A stretch of DNA of 64,000 nt, taken from assembly GCF_964204865.1 (NCBI RefSeq), contig NC_135250.1, forward strand, positions 1,178,001 to 1,242,000, written 5' to 3'. The DNA comes from Styela clava (lineage: Eukaryota; Chordata; Ascidiacea; Stolidobranchia; Styelidae). Made by a program: the position numbers and the translations under genes. Shown piece by piece: positions 38,159-49,765 of the stretch; the first letter of the stretch is position 1, and each line of letters starts with the position of its first letter. The notes under the pieces are model-generated. The model saw only the letters and a program-made list of their open reading frames with translations. It had not been told where the DNA came from and did no database searches.

Positions 38159-39210
38159 CAGGGGTTCTCAAACTTTTTGTGTTGCGGAGCCCTTGAAAAA
38201 GTTAACTATTATTCACGGAGCCCCAAAATAAATGTTAAAATAGTTACTTTCCGAATAATATTCCTGAGTAAATTAAAAGTACTGTACTTATTTTAAATGC
38301 TAGACCTCTTTTAATAGGGTTAATACAAGTCATAAATGAATCTAAATGTCAAAGATAAATTATATATACTAAAGCTGTAAATTTGACACTTGACAAACAT
38401 GTTAATAAATTAGGGGTCGGATCTTTTCCCTTTAGACATTTTTAAAAGGCCGCTAATAACATACTCGATTGCATTTTGTTACGATCGCCGATTGTTTTCG
38501 TCAGCATGGCGGTGTTTATTCTCCCTAAATCATAAATTTCCCTCGACAACAATACATGTATTGTTCCACAATGACGACGAGTATTGCTTTTTTGGTCTCG
38601 TGGGGAATTATGAGTTTAATGTGAAAAACACGTTAGCATATCATAGTCATGGAGACGAAATGCTAAAAATAATAAAAAATAAAAAGGTAAATCCGCAACT
38701 CAAATTTCTTGATTGGAAAGCGCATTCTGAAATATCAAAACTAAACCTTAAAATGGAAGATAACACTATAAGTTTTGTTTCAGCAGACTCACGTCAGATT
38801 AAAAACGTTTTCATAGACATTGTAAATCACAAAATTTGGTGTTATGTTGGGTTTTCTTCGGTTATTCGTCGTAGTAACTGCGAAACCGAAACACAGTCAA
38901 TTGTGTGCGCGATGTTCCTATTTTTCCATTCAGAAACTACCGACGGAGCCGCATGCAATGAAATAAATTTTAATCTTTCGTTTTTTGCCCCGACCTCATG
39001 ATTTTTCAAACGGCGATATCTTGCTCGTGAGTGCGAAAGAACAAAATCAAGCTTGACAAATCACAAGATCGCAAAAATACGATTGCAATTTGTATAGTTT
39101 ATGTATTAGCCAATTCAGTATTTTGAAAAGTAATCGAATAGCTCGCGGAGCCCCTGGTTTTTTTTTCACGGAGCCCTGGGGCTCCGTACGGAGCACTTTG
39201 AGAACCTATG
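38159..39210. mobile_element. hAT-like element A with internal open frame
   Basis: It starts CAGGGGTTCTCAAACTTTTT and ends GAGCACTTTGAGAACCTATG, an imperfect inverted pair, with CGGAGCCCC blocks inside both ends. It is flanked by CTCTAGAC on both sides. An open frame of 169 codons on the plus strand (38492-39001) fills much of it. That frame has no hAT transposase motifs and I do not recognise it; it may be cargo or chance. Confidence 0.8.
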
Positions 39211-39218
39211 CTCTAGAC

Positions 39219-40445
39219 CAGTGGTTCCCAACCGCCGGTCCGCGGACCGGTACCGGTCCGCGAAGCTTTTTTGCCGGTCCGCGAGAAATTTCGTTTTATG
39301 TCGTCTCAATCCCATTACCGTAGGTTGCGTTGGTTTATTACGCAATTTCTCTTCCGCCGTCATATTGCGACGTCATTCGCGACATCGTGGCGCCGAGTAA
39401 TCACACTTTTCGCTTTTTCTTCTCCGATTCATCGCGAATGCGCTCCATCAAATCTCGCAAGGTTCAGAAACCTAAAAATCGGCACGCGTGCTTTTTCTGT
39501 TCTGCGTGCTCATCGTGATTAATATGATCATCCATATAAAACGTTATGCATATTTCATTGTTCAAACCAGAAAACAGTCAAGGACAGTATAATATTCCAA
39601 TATGATATGAACTTGTTGCGATCCTGCAGGTGATCACGAGACGCGCAAAACAGCATGGGCGCAGAGATCTTTTTCAGTATTTTGAGCCTGGTAGCGACGA
39701 CTTTGTCATTGTATTGTAAACTCATTCCGTTTGAGGCATCGATCAACTGCAGAGGGATTAATATGATAAACCCGATGAAAAAGAAACCTCTTGATTAAAA
39801 TTGTGACTCTACCTTACAGTCCAGATTTAAAAAAGAATCACTGTCATTATTTTGGATATCTCTTGATAACGAATACCCATCGCTAAGTAATCGAGCAATA
39901 AAACTCTTGTTCGTATTATCAACCAGTTACTACATTATGCGAAAAAACATTTTCATCACTAGCTTTAATTAAAACGATGCAAAGAAATCGGCTGCACACC
40001 GCTGCAGAGCTACGTTTTGCAGAAACTTCTTTAAGGCCTCGTTTGCAATCGTGCATCGGAAACGAAACAGCAGCAAAATTCTCATCAGAGTTTGTACATT
40101 ATTTGGCATTTACATGTTTTTTATGTGAGATGTTTTACGCGTGGCCTTTTTTACGCATGATGGGTGCCCAGCACTGCATTTCATTACGCAAATATATGAT
40201 ATTATTTTATGTTTCACCCATTTCAATTTTTAGCCGGCACATTATTTAATAGTTTTTCTTCGTGTGAAATGTTTTTAAGTGTACCTTTTTTGTCTAGAAG
40301 CATATTGAGTGCCCGGCATTGCATTATATTACGCAAATAAATGTTATTCTTTTCTGTTCCGGTCATTTCAATTTCTTTGCCGGTCCGCGAGTACTTTTAT
40401 TTTAATTTTACTGGTCCGCCAGGGTAGAAAGGTTGGGAACCACTG
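39219..40445. mobile_element. hAT-like element B with decayed transposase
   Basis: It begins CAGTGGTTCCCAACCGCCGG and ends AAGGTTGGGAACCACTG. GGTCCGCGGACCGG and GGTCCGCGAG blocks lie near the ends. The octamer CTCTAGAC flanks it at 39211-39218 and 40446-40453. At about 39835-40090 (plus strand) the frames read NEYPSLSNRAIKLL, then after a frameshift FSSLALIKTMQRNRLH. This is the C-terminal dimerisation region of hAT transposases (Charlie/ZBED-like). It is too short and broken to be active. Confidence 0.85.
39835..40090 (+). pseudogene. Frameshifted C-terminal fragment of a hAT transposase
   Basis: Two frames together resemble the conserved hAT C-terminal block: FWIS..NEYPSLS, then a short hydrophobic strand, then a CEKTFSSL-like motif, IKT..RNRL, and a final LR..L. 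The frame changes near 39935, and stops occur. It is a relic inside element B. Confidence 0.65.
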
Positions 40446-40453
40446 CTCTAGAC

Positions 40454-42388
40454 AGGCGACTGCTTGCAAAAACAGTTCGATTGCATCATCAGCGCCATCT
40501 GGCGTAGAGCTATACGAAAATGACACTAGTTTCCTGCAAATATTTGTCAAACTTCTATCATCCTGAGGCTACGAAACTATTTCTTGTGCCTGGATATTAA
40601 TTAAAAACCTGAGTGTCAAAATTTAAAAGAAAATATCACTCTCACTTTCAAGTACTGAAAATTTGCATGTAACTGTCAGTATATTAAAACATATATATAC
40701 ATAAAGTGGATATTTGCTGAGCAAATGACGATGACGTGAAAATATTTTGATTTGGAAGTCGAGTAATACTAATTTGTAGAACAACCCAAAGTCTACCTCA
40801 GCTCAAAAACATGGATTTGAATTCAAATTATAGCCTAGCTCTTAAAAGTAATCGTACAATTATTTACTGATTAGTTGGACAGAGAGACATAATCAACTGT
40901 AAAAAGTATATAATTAGAAGAGTTCTTGTGCTTTTTTGTGCGTGTTTCTTAAATTTGTTTATACCACACACAAATTAAATGTCTGGAATATGATTCAAAG
41001 TTTGGAAATATCCTGAATTTTGCCTATTTGCCTTGTACACGCGTTTCCCTTTGTCGATATAACTCGGTGGAACTTATGCCTTCCCGTGACTCACTGCCCT
41101 TGTTGTACTGAGAAAGTTTTCCCGTTTTGCTGTGTTTTGTTTAAATGTTTTGAATAAAATTTATTGAAAAAGATTTACATTATTGTGCCGTTGGCAGGCA
41201 GACGAAATGATAATTTATTGGTTATGGACAAACGCATAAACGTTTATAATATAATTTATCTTATTTTTTATTTTATCATGCTCTTTAGTCTGAATGACGA
41301 CGAATAAAAAACAACTCGAATGATTGATTCAAGTTAAAAACAAATGAATAACAGAATATCCATACCCGAATCATCATGCAAATATAAGATATAACAATGA
41401 TCAATATTTAAACACGAATAAAATTACACTTATACGGGTATGTCATGTAAAAGTGTTCTAAGAAATTAAAAATAAACAACAATATTTTGGGTGAAAATCG
41501 GGCATGTATGCTTGAATAAAAGTTAAAACCTTCCAGAGACTTCTTTCCTTCTTGAAAACAAAAATTGAAATTTATCGGACGATTCGTCAAAGTAAAAAGC
41601 GACTCAGTTCACAACAATGACTTAGCAAAACGATTCATGTGCATAATTTATGTCCAATAATCTGGAGAACGTGACATTAGTAACTGATGTTCCGTTTGTT
41701 TTGCGTCGAACTTTTGACCAATAATATTTAATTTTCGCGTTCCTCCGTTGCAGTAATAAACCTATAAATAGCACCCAGCGATATTCTTCTATCAGTATAA
41801 TTTTTAATTTTAGTTAAAAGCTGGGATTCTCGCTTAATTTGTTTATACTAAAATGTTTACGTTAAATCCGTGAGAACGAGTTGTAATCGAATCGTATATG
41901 ATTTTGCATCACCAAGCAGCCAGCTTTAAAGCGAAATGAATAAAATTTGTTGAGGTAAATATTGAGGTTATGCTGTTTTTAATGTTGAAGACAATGGGGA
42001 CTGTAATTTCTTACTGATTTTCGAGACAGAGTCGAAGCCATTTTCGAATTGTCAAATATTCTAAGAGTCGGGAGTTAAAGTCGAATTGTTTTTAATCGGT
42101 AAGCGGACCCCGGTTGCAATTTGTCAACACGGGGCCGGAGTCGAATTTTTGCATAACTCAAAATCGGGAGACGAAAGGAACTTTTCCCGGCTCAACGGCG
42201 TTCATTCAATAAACTCTACGATAATATGATGGTTCCTTGATATAAAATAAAAAATGATTGGGCATTAATCTCTACGATAAGATGAAAATTGAACAAGATA
42301 AGAAAAAATGATTATATAGATCAGAGGTGATGGAGGTTCGTTCCACTTGTCAGGTAGCGTCCTCGTAAATGCAGAAGAAATTTAAAAA
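40454..42388. other. Intergenic DNA, no gene recognised
   Basis: AT-rich sequence with only short open frames. Around 42010-42180 it contains GTCGGAGTC-like and GGAGTCGAA-like wording also seen in the phospholipase intron at 8.6-9.2 kb. Confidence 0.5.
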
Positions 42389-45300
42389 TCACAAATAATG
42401 AACAGATTCTGCCAGTTCACATTTACTCCGACATTTCAGGCATCCAAGCACAGCATTCCTCCCTGAAACAAAACGAGATTGAGTTTTGTGAGAATTTTTT
42501 GAAATAATATTGTACACGATTAGTTAGAGTGTTTTGCTAATTAGTTGAAATGAATATTTGATCGAATTTAAATTATTAGTATTAAAAATGATTTGAGCCG
42601 CTAGAAGAGCTATTGGTAGCATTTTTTTCAACTTTATTATTTCTATGGGATTCGACATTTCACCCAAAACTTTTTATTGTGATTGACATCTGATTTTCGG
42701 AACTGTTGATGCTATTAACACACCGATGTATTTGAAGAAACAATTGGGAGATGGCCAACCAGTTATACACTAAGATTGTTTTAAATAAGTTTTTCATAGA
42801 AAGACCCTAAACGGCCAACTAAACTGTAACGGCCATTGACGCAATAAGAGTTCAATTCATAAGCTTATCTCAGAGATAGAGATGCCAATAAAAGGGTTGA
42901 CATAGCACTTGGTTCACGCATCGCAAGGAAAACAATGGTATTAACGCCTCATTTAAAGACGTTAAAGTTTAACTTTGGACATTTCGAGTTCAAAGCCGGT
43001 CTCCAACATATTGCTAACGGCGTAATAAAGTTTGTAGGGCGTGTAGAAAATGATGAGGGTCAGGCGCTTCGAAACAAAGTGGCTCTTGTGAATGAGTTGC
43101 TGCTGCCTGATACTGTATTTAATAATTAGGGTTGGTTAGTTCCAAGAAAGCAAGATTATGGTCCAATAAATCTGGCAATCATCCTATTTTAAAATGTCAA
43201 GATTTTTTTGGCACAACATCGACATTTGAGCCATATGGGGAATGGCTACAAAAGATCTGACTTACTTTGGTAATGCCATTTTAAGGTTTCGTCGGTCAAA
43301 TAATCCTGACAGTCGATTACATAGTATCTCGTCTCTTCTGATTTACTACAGAAAGGAGAACAGGCCTTGGGAAGTTTCGATATACTTGTTGTCGTCTTTG
43401 CTGCAGTTCCAATGCCAATAATTCCGGGTATCTTTGTGGCTCCTATAGTCACCTCCTTCGTAGAAATTGAATTAGGATCGACAACAGGTCCAACAGATTC
43501 CCCCTGAAAACAATTGCATGAACTTAATTCTTGAATATATTTTTTGTTATCAGGTGAATCAGAATATATATTTTTGTTATCAGGCTTATCCAAGCCCTCC
43601 GCTTCGCTATTCGATAGTCACTGATATTTAACGACATGTAAGGACCTTGTTTAGAAAGACCGGAAGAATTCCGCTCCGGTGTTGCCCGCCCATTTTTTTG
43701 CATCTTGAGGAGGGGCTATGAGATTCAAATCAGATATGTGCAATCTGCAATGCCAACAAGGTTGGGTTTGGCGACCCTTAGCATATATTAGATCGATAAT
43801 GCGGTACTATTTTCGGCTCTCCAGAAGTATGTGTACCAATATGGAAGTAACTAATTTTGTTTGTCTATTTACATCAAGTTGTGTAAAGGAACGGAAACCT
43901 ATGGACAGGGGGTATATTCGCTTGGCTAGCACAGACAGTCCCAAACTCGTACTAGACTAAAATAAGGAAAATCGGAGTAAAAATATTTCCTAATCTGGTA
44001 CACATACTAAGCGAGTACTCTTAAGTAATTTTCTCAGTGTTGCTTGAGGTCACGCCAAAAACAACTGATTGGATCTCAGTCAATTACCGTGTAGCCTTAG
44101 GCAGCTCCCTTTTTAACAAATAAAACAATTTTACCTCCCCGGAAAATTCGCCTGTGTCGAATTTAAACAGTTCTTCCATTTTTTCTAAGAGTTCTTCCGC
44201 GGTCCATTCACATTTACTCTGAAATGGAAATTTCAAGTTGAAACAAATTATTGCAGAAGTTGTGTGATTATAGCTTAGATCTATCTAATTATTCAAGATT
44301 TGTCGGGTCAAAGAAGGACCTAAACAAAAATATCCCAGTAGCAGTGGCCATCTATGTATCTTGAACAACTGTAGCCTTATCGAATAATCGTCTTCTCGAC
44401 CCAGCTTTATAATAGGAATATAGTTCAACCCACAGATATCCAACATTTGGCGACAAAGAATTTCAGTTTAACCTGCTTACGGGTTTCGCCTGTTGAGCTA
44501 GGGTGCGAGAGCTAATTAAATGAAGTCTAATTCTAACTCGATTGTTGAACCAAATTTAGCGTGTTATTACTCAGCACGTACCTACAGATCATTTTACCCA
44601 AATCTCATTGTTTTCAAAGTGAAACAAATCAACTTCATTTAATCAGGGATCATTTACATATATTTTCCTAACCGATAACTTCACTGATTAGAAGGGTTTA
44701 AAACATGAACTTTTTCATAGTTGTGTTTTATATATATGTAAAATAGCTTTAGTATTAACAAATTAGTATTAAATCGTTCACACATAACAAGATGTTTGTT
44801 CATTTAACTACTTATCATCGATATCCGCTTCGTAATAACGCCTTTGGCAAAGCATTTCGAAGCCGAGTTTATATTACGAAACAAGGACGAAGCGTTAAAA
44901 ATAAATCACTTGTACTCAACTACGTGTTGTTTTCGTAAGTATGATTAACGAAAATCCAAATTTCAGTTTTGGAACAAATTTTAAATTTAGATATTTTAAT
45001 CGGTAGATGTTCATAGTTGTTTAGAATCCCGGTTTCGTTGTTAATTCTATTTTTGTGTTATTATAGATCAAGAAAATAAGTTTTGAAGTGAGGACACAAA
45101 TATGACGTGTAAGCTTGTTAAAATATACATGTCTTCTATATTAATTTTAACCTGTTTTTTTTCTCGCTAATCTGGTAAATATTTTGTCAAATCAGAGTAA
45201 GGATTATTCATATCTATCCCGAAAAACTGAGGATAATTATATGTGAATCACGGCCTCTAGTTACAATTGCAGTATAAAAATAGTTATCAATATAAACGAT

Positions 45301-46690
45301 GGAAATTCCACGAAGGAAAAAGCCTTAGCCGACCAGCGGCTTTGGATTACGTGTGACGACCATAAATATCATAACATTATACGGTGCTACTTGAGCGTGA
45401 GGCCTACCGCAATATGTAGCCTACACCTGACGTCTACCACGTGAGGGATTATACAGCGATATACGCTAAATTGCTAACGGGAAGGTAGCCCTCGCGCCAA
45501 ATTAGCACTCGTTATAATGAATCAAGCTTAAGGCCCAAGATATATTGACTAATAGTGCAGTGATAGTCGTATTCCACAACCCAGAACGTTCCGCTGGTCA
45601 TATGTAAACCATTATACCTTATAAGGCTTATATTACAGATTCTATATAGTTTATGACATACCATGCTCTCTAGACATTCGTCAATCATGAGTTCGTCTGC
45701 AGATTTTGGTTTAGGAGTCGTAGGCTCAGTCGTCGAAGGAGGACGCGGTGTAGTGGTCGTCGTAGGCGTCGTCGCTTTTGTGGTAACTTTAGTAGTTTTG
45801 GGAGTGGTCGGTATGTAAGGGAATTTAATCACTGAAGGGATCGTTCTGGGGATACCGAACGTAAATTTGGGAATTTTGATTTTGATCTTTAGTTTATCGA
45901 GGAATCCGCCTTCTGTGCCTGAAAGTAACAAAAACAAAATTGAGTGACATTTGATCCAAAGCGAAAATGCGTTGAAGGGACAGGATGTTCAAAAAACGCC
46001 ACACATCTGGCTAAACAAAACGGGTAATATTGCAAACAACCATTCATATGGAAGACATCGTTATCAAATATTAATCGATGAGCCGTTATTACCGATCAGG
46101 GAAACAAAAAACTCCTTAAAAAGTTTAAACGAAAACCGCCATTTAGTTTTTTATCTTAACAATGAGGAAGGGGTTTCAAGACACAGAATTGCGAATGATC
46201 TCCGAATTCTAGTCGAAGGTTTCAATCAATTTGAAATTATAACTTGAAAAATAATCTCTACAAGAAAAAGCCGTCACACCCAGTTTTATACGACGTCTCA
46301 TCTTTTTATAATATAACAAAATAAAATTTTTATGACAGTGTGATGTGTTACGGCCAAGGCTAAACAGCTGTACACTGGAGCTCCTGAATAAAATTAGATT
46401 TATCAGAGTCGCTGTCACTATTTTAAGAATCGGGAGTCGAAAACGATTGTAAATTTACAGTCCCGGTTGTGAACTTGTGTTACGAAATGCCTGTCTTCAG
46501 TTTTACGTATCTTGTACTGCTGGATACATATGGACGGAGCTTATGAAGTTGAAGTTCATAGCAAACCCTTATTCCACATAATACAAGTTTTACAGACTTC
46601 TTCTCTTTTAAATTAACATTATTTTTCGTTAAACTTACTTGTGACATAACAGAGCAAAAGTACGGCTAGAACTGACGTAAAAATCTTCAT
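42389..46690 (-). CDS. Secreted Lys/Ile- and Thr/Pro-rich protein with eight-cysteine module
   Basis: Exons (minus strand, 5' to 3'): 46690-46639, 45918-45662, 44218-44135, 43503-43266, 42462-42389. All junctions are GT-AG and in phase; the product has 234 residues. The signal peptide is MKIFTSVLAVLLLCYVTS. Exon 2 begins with an alternating basic/hydrophobic stretch (LDKLKIKIKIPKFTF), then a Thr/Pro-rich segment likely to carry O-glycans, then DECLESM. The remaining exons encode the module C-x6-C-x72-C-x3-C-x12-C-x21-C-x2-C-x3-C; the long gap is a Thr/Ser-rich insert in exon 4. Exons 1, 3 and 5 (52, 84, 74 bp) equal the matching exons of the CUB-sushi gene in length and phase. I do not recognise the module. 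It may bind a partner through the disulfide-rich end. Confidence 0.83.
43815..44022. mobile_element. Inverted-repeat MITE, copy 8 (divergent)
   Basis: The left end CTCCAGAAGTATGTGTACCA followed by ATATGGAAGTAAC is the complement of the right end of the copy at 59805. The right end has CTGGTACACATACTAAGCGA. The inner part (AAAGGAACGGAAACCTATGG) also matches that copy inverted. It lies between exons 3 and 4 of the Thr-rich gene. Confidence 0.7.
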
Positions 46691-46691
46691 C

Positions 46692-46693
46692 CT
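46692..46693 (-). promoter_or_regulatory. Possible splice acceptor one base before the start codon
   Basis: On the minus strand TCTGTTCAG is followed by G and then the ATG at 46690. A second candidate, ATATCAG, lies about 18 bases farther upstream. If used, the site would leave almost no native 5' leader, as occurs with trans-splicing. The evidence is weak. Confidence 0.3.
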
Positions 46694-48028
46694 GAACAGA
46701 CTTTGTAACAAACTGATATTTATCAATGTAAAAAAGTTCGTGAGATATCTGTTATAACAAGAGAACAATGATAAATTAAAGAGAGAAATATGATACTGTA
46801 AAAGAACTCTGTTCATTCAAATACTCAAATCTAGTCACCCGAATCCATTTTATTTTTTTCCTACCAGTTAAAATCAATCCTACATAAATTACTAGGAAAA
46901 GTTGAACTCAGTTTAACTTGGGGACGGGGAACAAGAGCCGGTTATTAAGTATCGGTGCCAAAGGATCTATTATCCAATTGAAAGTTTTGAAAAATTGGCT
47001 CGCTCCATATAATGGACTAAAAGGAATCCCTATTGCAGACGTGTTTTCTCTGTCACCAATATTTTTTTTTAGTAAACCACGGACTTAGAGAGTTGAAATG
47101 AATTAAAAAATGCTTGAGCCTGCAGAGACAACATATAAAAACTCGAAAGCGATTGGTACAGTAGTCGAAAGGATGAGACATTTCGTCTCAGTAACAACGT
47201 GAACTGTATCATCAGCAACAGCAGCTAATAAATAAATCCAAGCCCACTTTTCAATAACAAAATCTATCAATCTGTTTATTCCTTTCTTTTCAGTCAGGCG
47301 GGCCAGAATGAAGGATCGATCTGACAACGAAACATTCAACTGACTTCGAAAAAAGACTCCAACTACATCCTTGATCTCGATAAAATATGCGAGAAAAACA
47401 CTTTCGTGTACCATTATTAATTTACCAGTTATTATTGGTGAATTAAAAATACAAACGAACGAAGGATATAAGTATAACTAGGGCTTCAATAGCAATTTTT
47501 TTACCTCGGACGGCATTTTAAGTCAAGACAGCCCAAAATCAAACTCCTCTATATCCTACATTACTGGACAGAAACGTCTGCCTGCTTCCTATATAATACA
47601 ACTATCGACAACTCCTTTATTTTACCTCGGGTCAGCGAATAATAAGTAAATGATGCACACAAGTAATCATTTCAAAAGTAAGCGATTTCGACGTTTAAGC
47701 GCGAATTTTTATAAAGCCTTGGGCGAGTTATATACTTTCTCCTTAAAGTTGCTTACGACTGATGACGTTTAACAAAACTCCACGCATCTTTAATTGCTGC
47801 GTCAGCGTTATCGAGAAAGTGCGTGTGTTACGTCATGATTTTTTCGGTGTTAAATTTAGTTCCGATGACTGATACTGGATGTATTCTCAATTTTCAGTAT
47901 TACAGCAATAATTTTTGATCCAAGTTAGAATTTGTCACAGAAAATAATTACCTATATTCTCTCTCTATATAGTACCATAATACAGACATCCAAAGCGGGA
48001 TGCTTTTTTAATTCAGTATTACAAAATT
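46694..48028. other. Intergenic DNA, no gene recognised
   Basis: It contains a 103-codon minus-strand open frame (47414-47103) that matches no family I know and has no splice or start context worth calling. Otherwise AT-rich sequence. Confidence 0.45.
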
Positions 48029-48222
48029 GGGTACTCCCGTAGTATGTGAACCAAGATGGCGGACACCGGAACGTAATATGTGGCTAGTCCCCGCACTTGG
48101 CTAGTCCCTGAACTGGTAATAGAAATAAAATAAGAAAAAAAAACGTATGGCCTAACCCTAACCTGGTACACATACTATGTTCTGGTGTCCGCCATCTTGG
48201 TTTGCATTCTACAGAACTACCC
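48029..48222. mobile_element. Inverted-repeat MITE, copy 6
   Basis: The left arm GTACTCCCGTAGTATGTGAA plus CCAAGATGGCGGACACCGGA is repeated inverted at the right (TCTGGTGTCCGCCATCTTGG). The hexamer AAAATT flanks both ends (48023-48028 and 48223-48228). The interior has CCTAACCCTAACC. Confidence 0.88.
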
Positions 48223-48236
48223 AAAATTGTACTTTA

Positions 48237-48551
48237 CAGGGAGTCCTCGACTTACGACGTTGTTCCGTTCTTGAGAAGCGATGTAAGTCGGAACATTATA
48301 CTGTACAGTACATGAATTACTACATATCGTACTGTATTGTAAAGTATGGTACTGTAATAAAATGTACAAATAATGCAAAAAGTACGATGTAAATGAGGAA
48401 AACCAATGAGACCAAAGCACTGATTTTCTTGATCACAATTATCCAGTGTAAAAGGGCTTAAATATTACAGTACAGAATTCTATTTTTTGAAAGTGCGTTC
48501 GTAACCTCGAAACAGCGTAAGTCGCGACCGTCGTAACCCGAGGACTCCCTG
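48237..48551. mobile_element. Tigger/pogo-like MITE
   Basis: It starts CAGGGAGTCCTCGACTTACG and ends CGTCGTAACCCGAGGACTCCCTG, with a TA dinucleotide on each side (48235-48236, 48552-48553). The CCTCGACTTACGA terminal wording and TA target are those of Tigger-type Tc1/mariner MITEs. No transposase frame is present. It lies 14 bases after MITE copy 6. Confidence 0.85.
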
Positions 48552-48553
48552 TA

Positions 48554-49670
48554 TATATAAATTAAAATATGCTACAGACGTAAATGCCCGTCTTTGTTGT
48601 ATAAATATTTTCAAGTTTCTATGTACTGCTATGCTTTATTCAATTCTTTTTTTTTTGTCTCAACCTAACTATCGCGCAGATTTTCGAATTCCAATCTGCA
48701 TTGTTAGACTCGGATAGCAGTCCTTATACAAGAAAAATACAGTATATTTCTCTCCTTCCGTTCACTACGCTCGGACTGCTTTTTGTTTAAGTCTGTAGTC
48801 TTCACGCGTCAAGTTGCTTTTTTCAATAAACAAATCCGGAATTTCGGGTCTCCAGTTTCAACACACAATAACTTTTTTTTATTGAATACTAGTCTGTTAA
48901 ACGTGTTGCCCTGTTCTTCTTTTGATCAGTGGAACATATGCCTTAATGGCTGCTTGTGTCACAGATAGGTTTTTATTCTGTGTATTGAAAGAATCAGAAT
49001 ACTCAGATTCCGGATTTGTGGTTTATTAGGAGGCAGCTTCACAGTTAAAAACACTCAAAACAGAGAACACAGGAAAACACGTCCGACATCCAACAGAAGA
49101 GAGATCGAAAGACAGTATTTGCCTCGCATGCAGTGAGTGGTCGGAGTCCAAATCCGACAAAACAGCATTAAACAAGGGCCACCATAACAGTCTATTGATA
49201 TAAAAATATATATATACACACAATATAAACACGGACACTTTAGTTCGCGGCACTTGCATGACGCTTTTTTTTCTGAGAAATGGGCATAAATGAGCGTTGT
49301 ATAAAAATATATATACGCAACTCTTGTAATGATATTTTCTCGACTTTTGGCTCCGAATTATTTCTATAACGTATTATTGCAAAAATACTGTTGCATATTT
49401 CGAAAGTATTTTCGCGTGTTGTTGGCGTACAAGCCGGTTTATTTATTCGAATCAGAATATTTATTCACCTGCTGTTTCATAGTAGCTTACTAATAGATGA
49501 TATTATTCTGGCCTATTTTGCGGGGCTAATTTATGAATACTGCAACTGCACTAAAACTTCGCAGAAGACAAAATCACCTTTCGATAAGTTGATTTTAAAT
49601 CCAAATTTCAGAATCCGATCAAAAACTGGGAACAGCATAATCACGAAAAGGACCGTATTTAAATTTTGTA
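48554..49670. other. Intergenic DNA, no gene recognised
   Basis: AT-rich, with T-runs near 48648 and 48876 and a TATATA tract near 49208. Open frames are short and featureless. Confidence 0.5.
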
Positions 49671-49672
49671 GG

Positions 49673-49765
49673 GTGGTTCACGTACTCGCTGGTCGGTTAC
49701 GCCTTCCTCTACCATCAAGTCTATGCATCTGAAAACAAACAAGAGAGCAATGCTCAAATATATGG
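49673..49765 (+). mobile_element. Truncated tRNA-derived SINE fragment
   Basis: GGGTGGTTCACGTACTCGCT, GGTCGGTTACG, CTTCCTC and ACCA.CAAGTC.ATGC match the middle of the fuller SINE at 51054-51400 but lack the Pol III promoter part. It is followed by AACAAGAGAGCAATGCTCAA, which recurs at about 15788-15812. Confidence 0.7.

Noticed and set aside
38492-39001. Calling the 169-codon frame in element A a hAT transposase
   Set aside because: It has none of the hAT catalytic or dimerisation motifs; only element B shows these.
42935-43129. 64-codon plus-strand frame opposite the Thr-rich gene
   Set aside because: Lies in an intron of the minus-strand gene, with no family resemblance.
47103-47414. 103-codon minus-strand open frame
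   Set aside because: No domain, signal peptide, splice sites or paralogue recognised; likely chance in AT-rich DNA.
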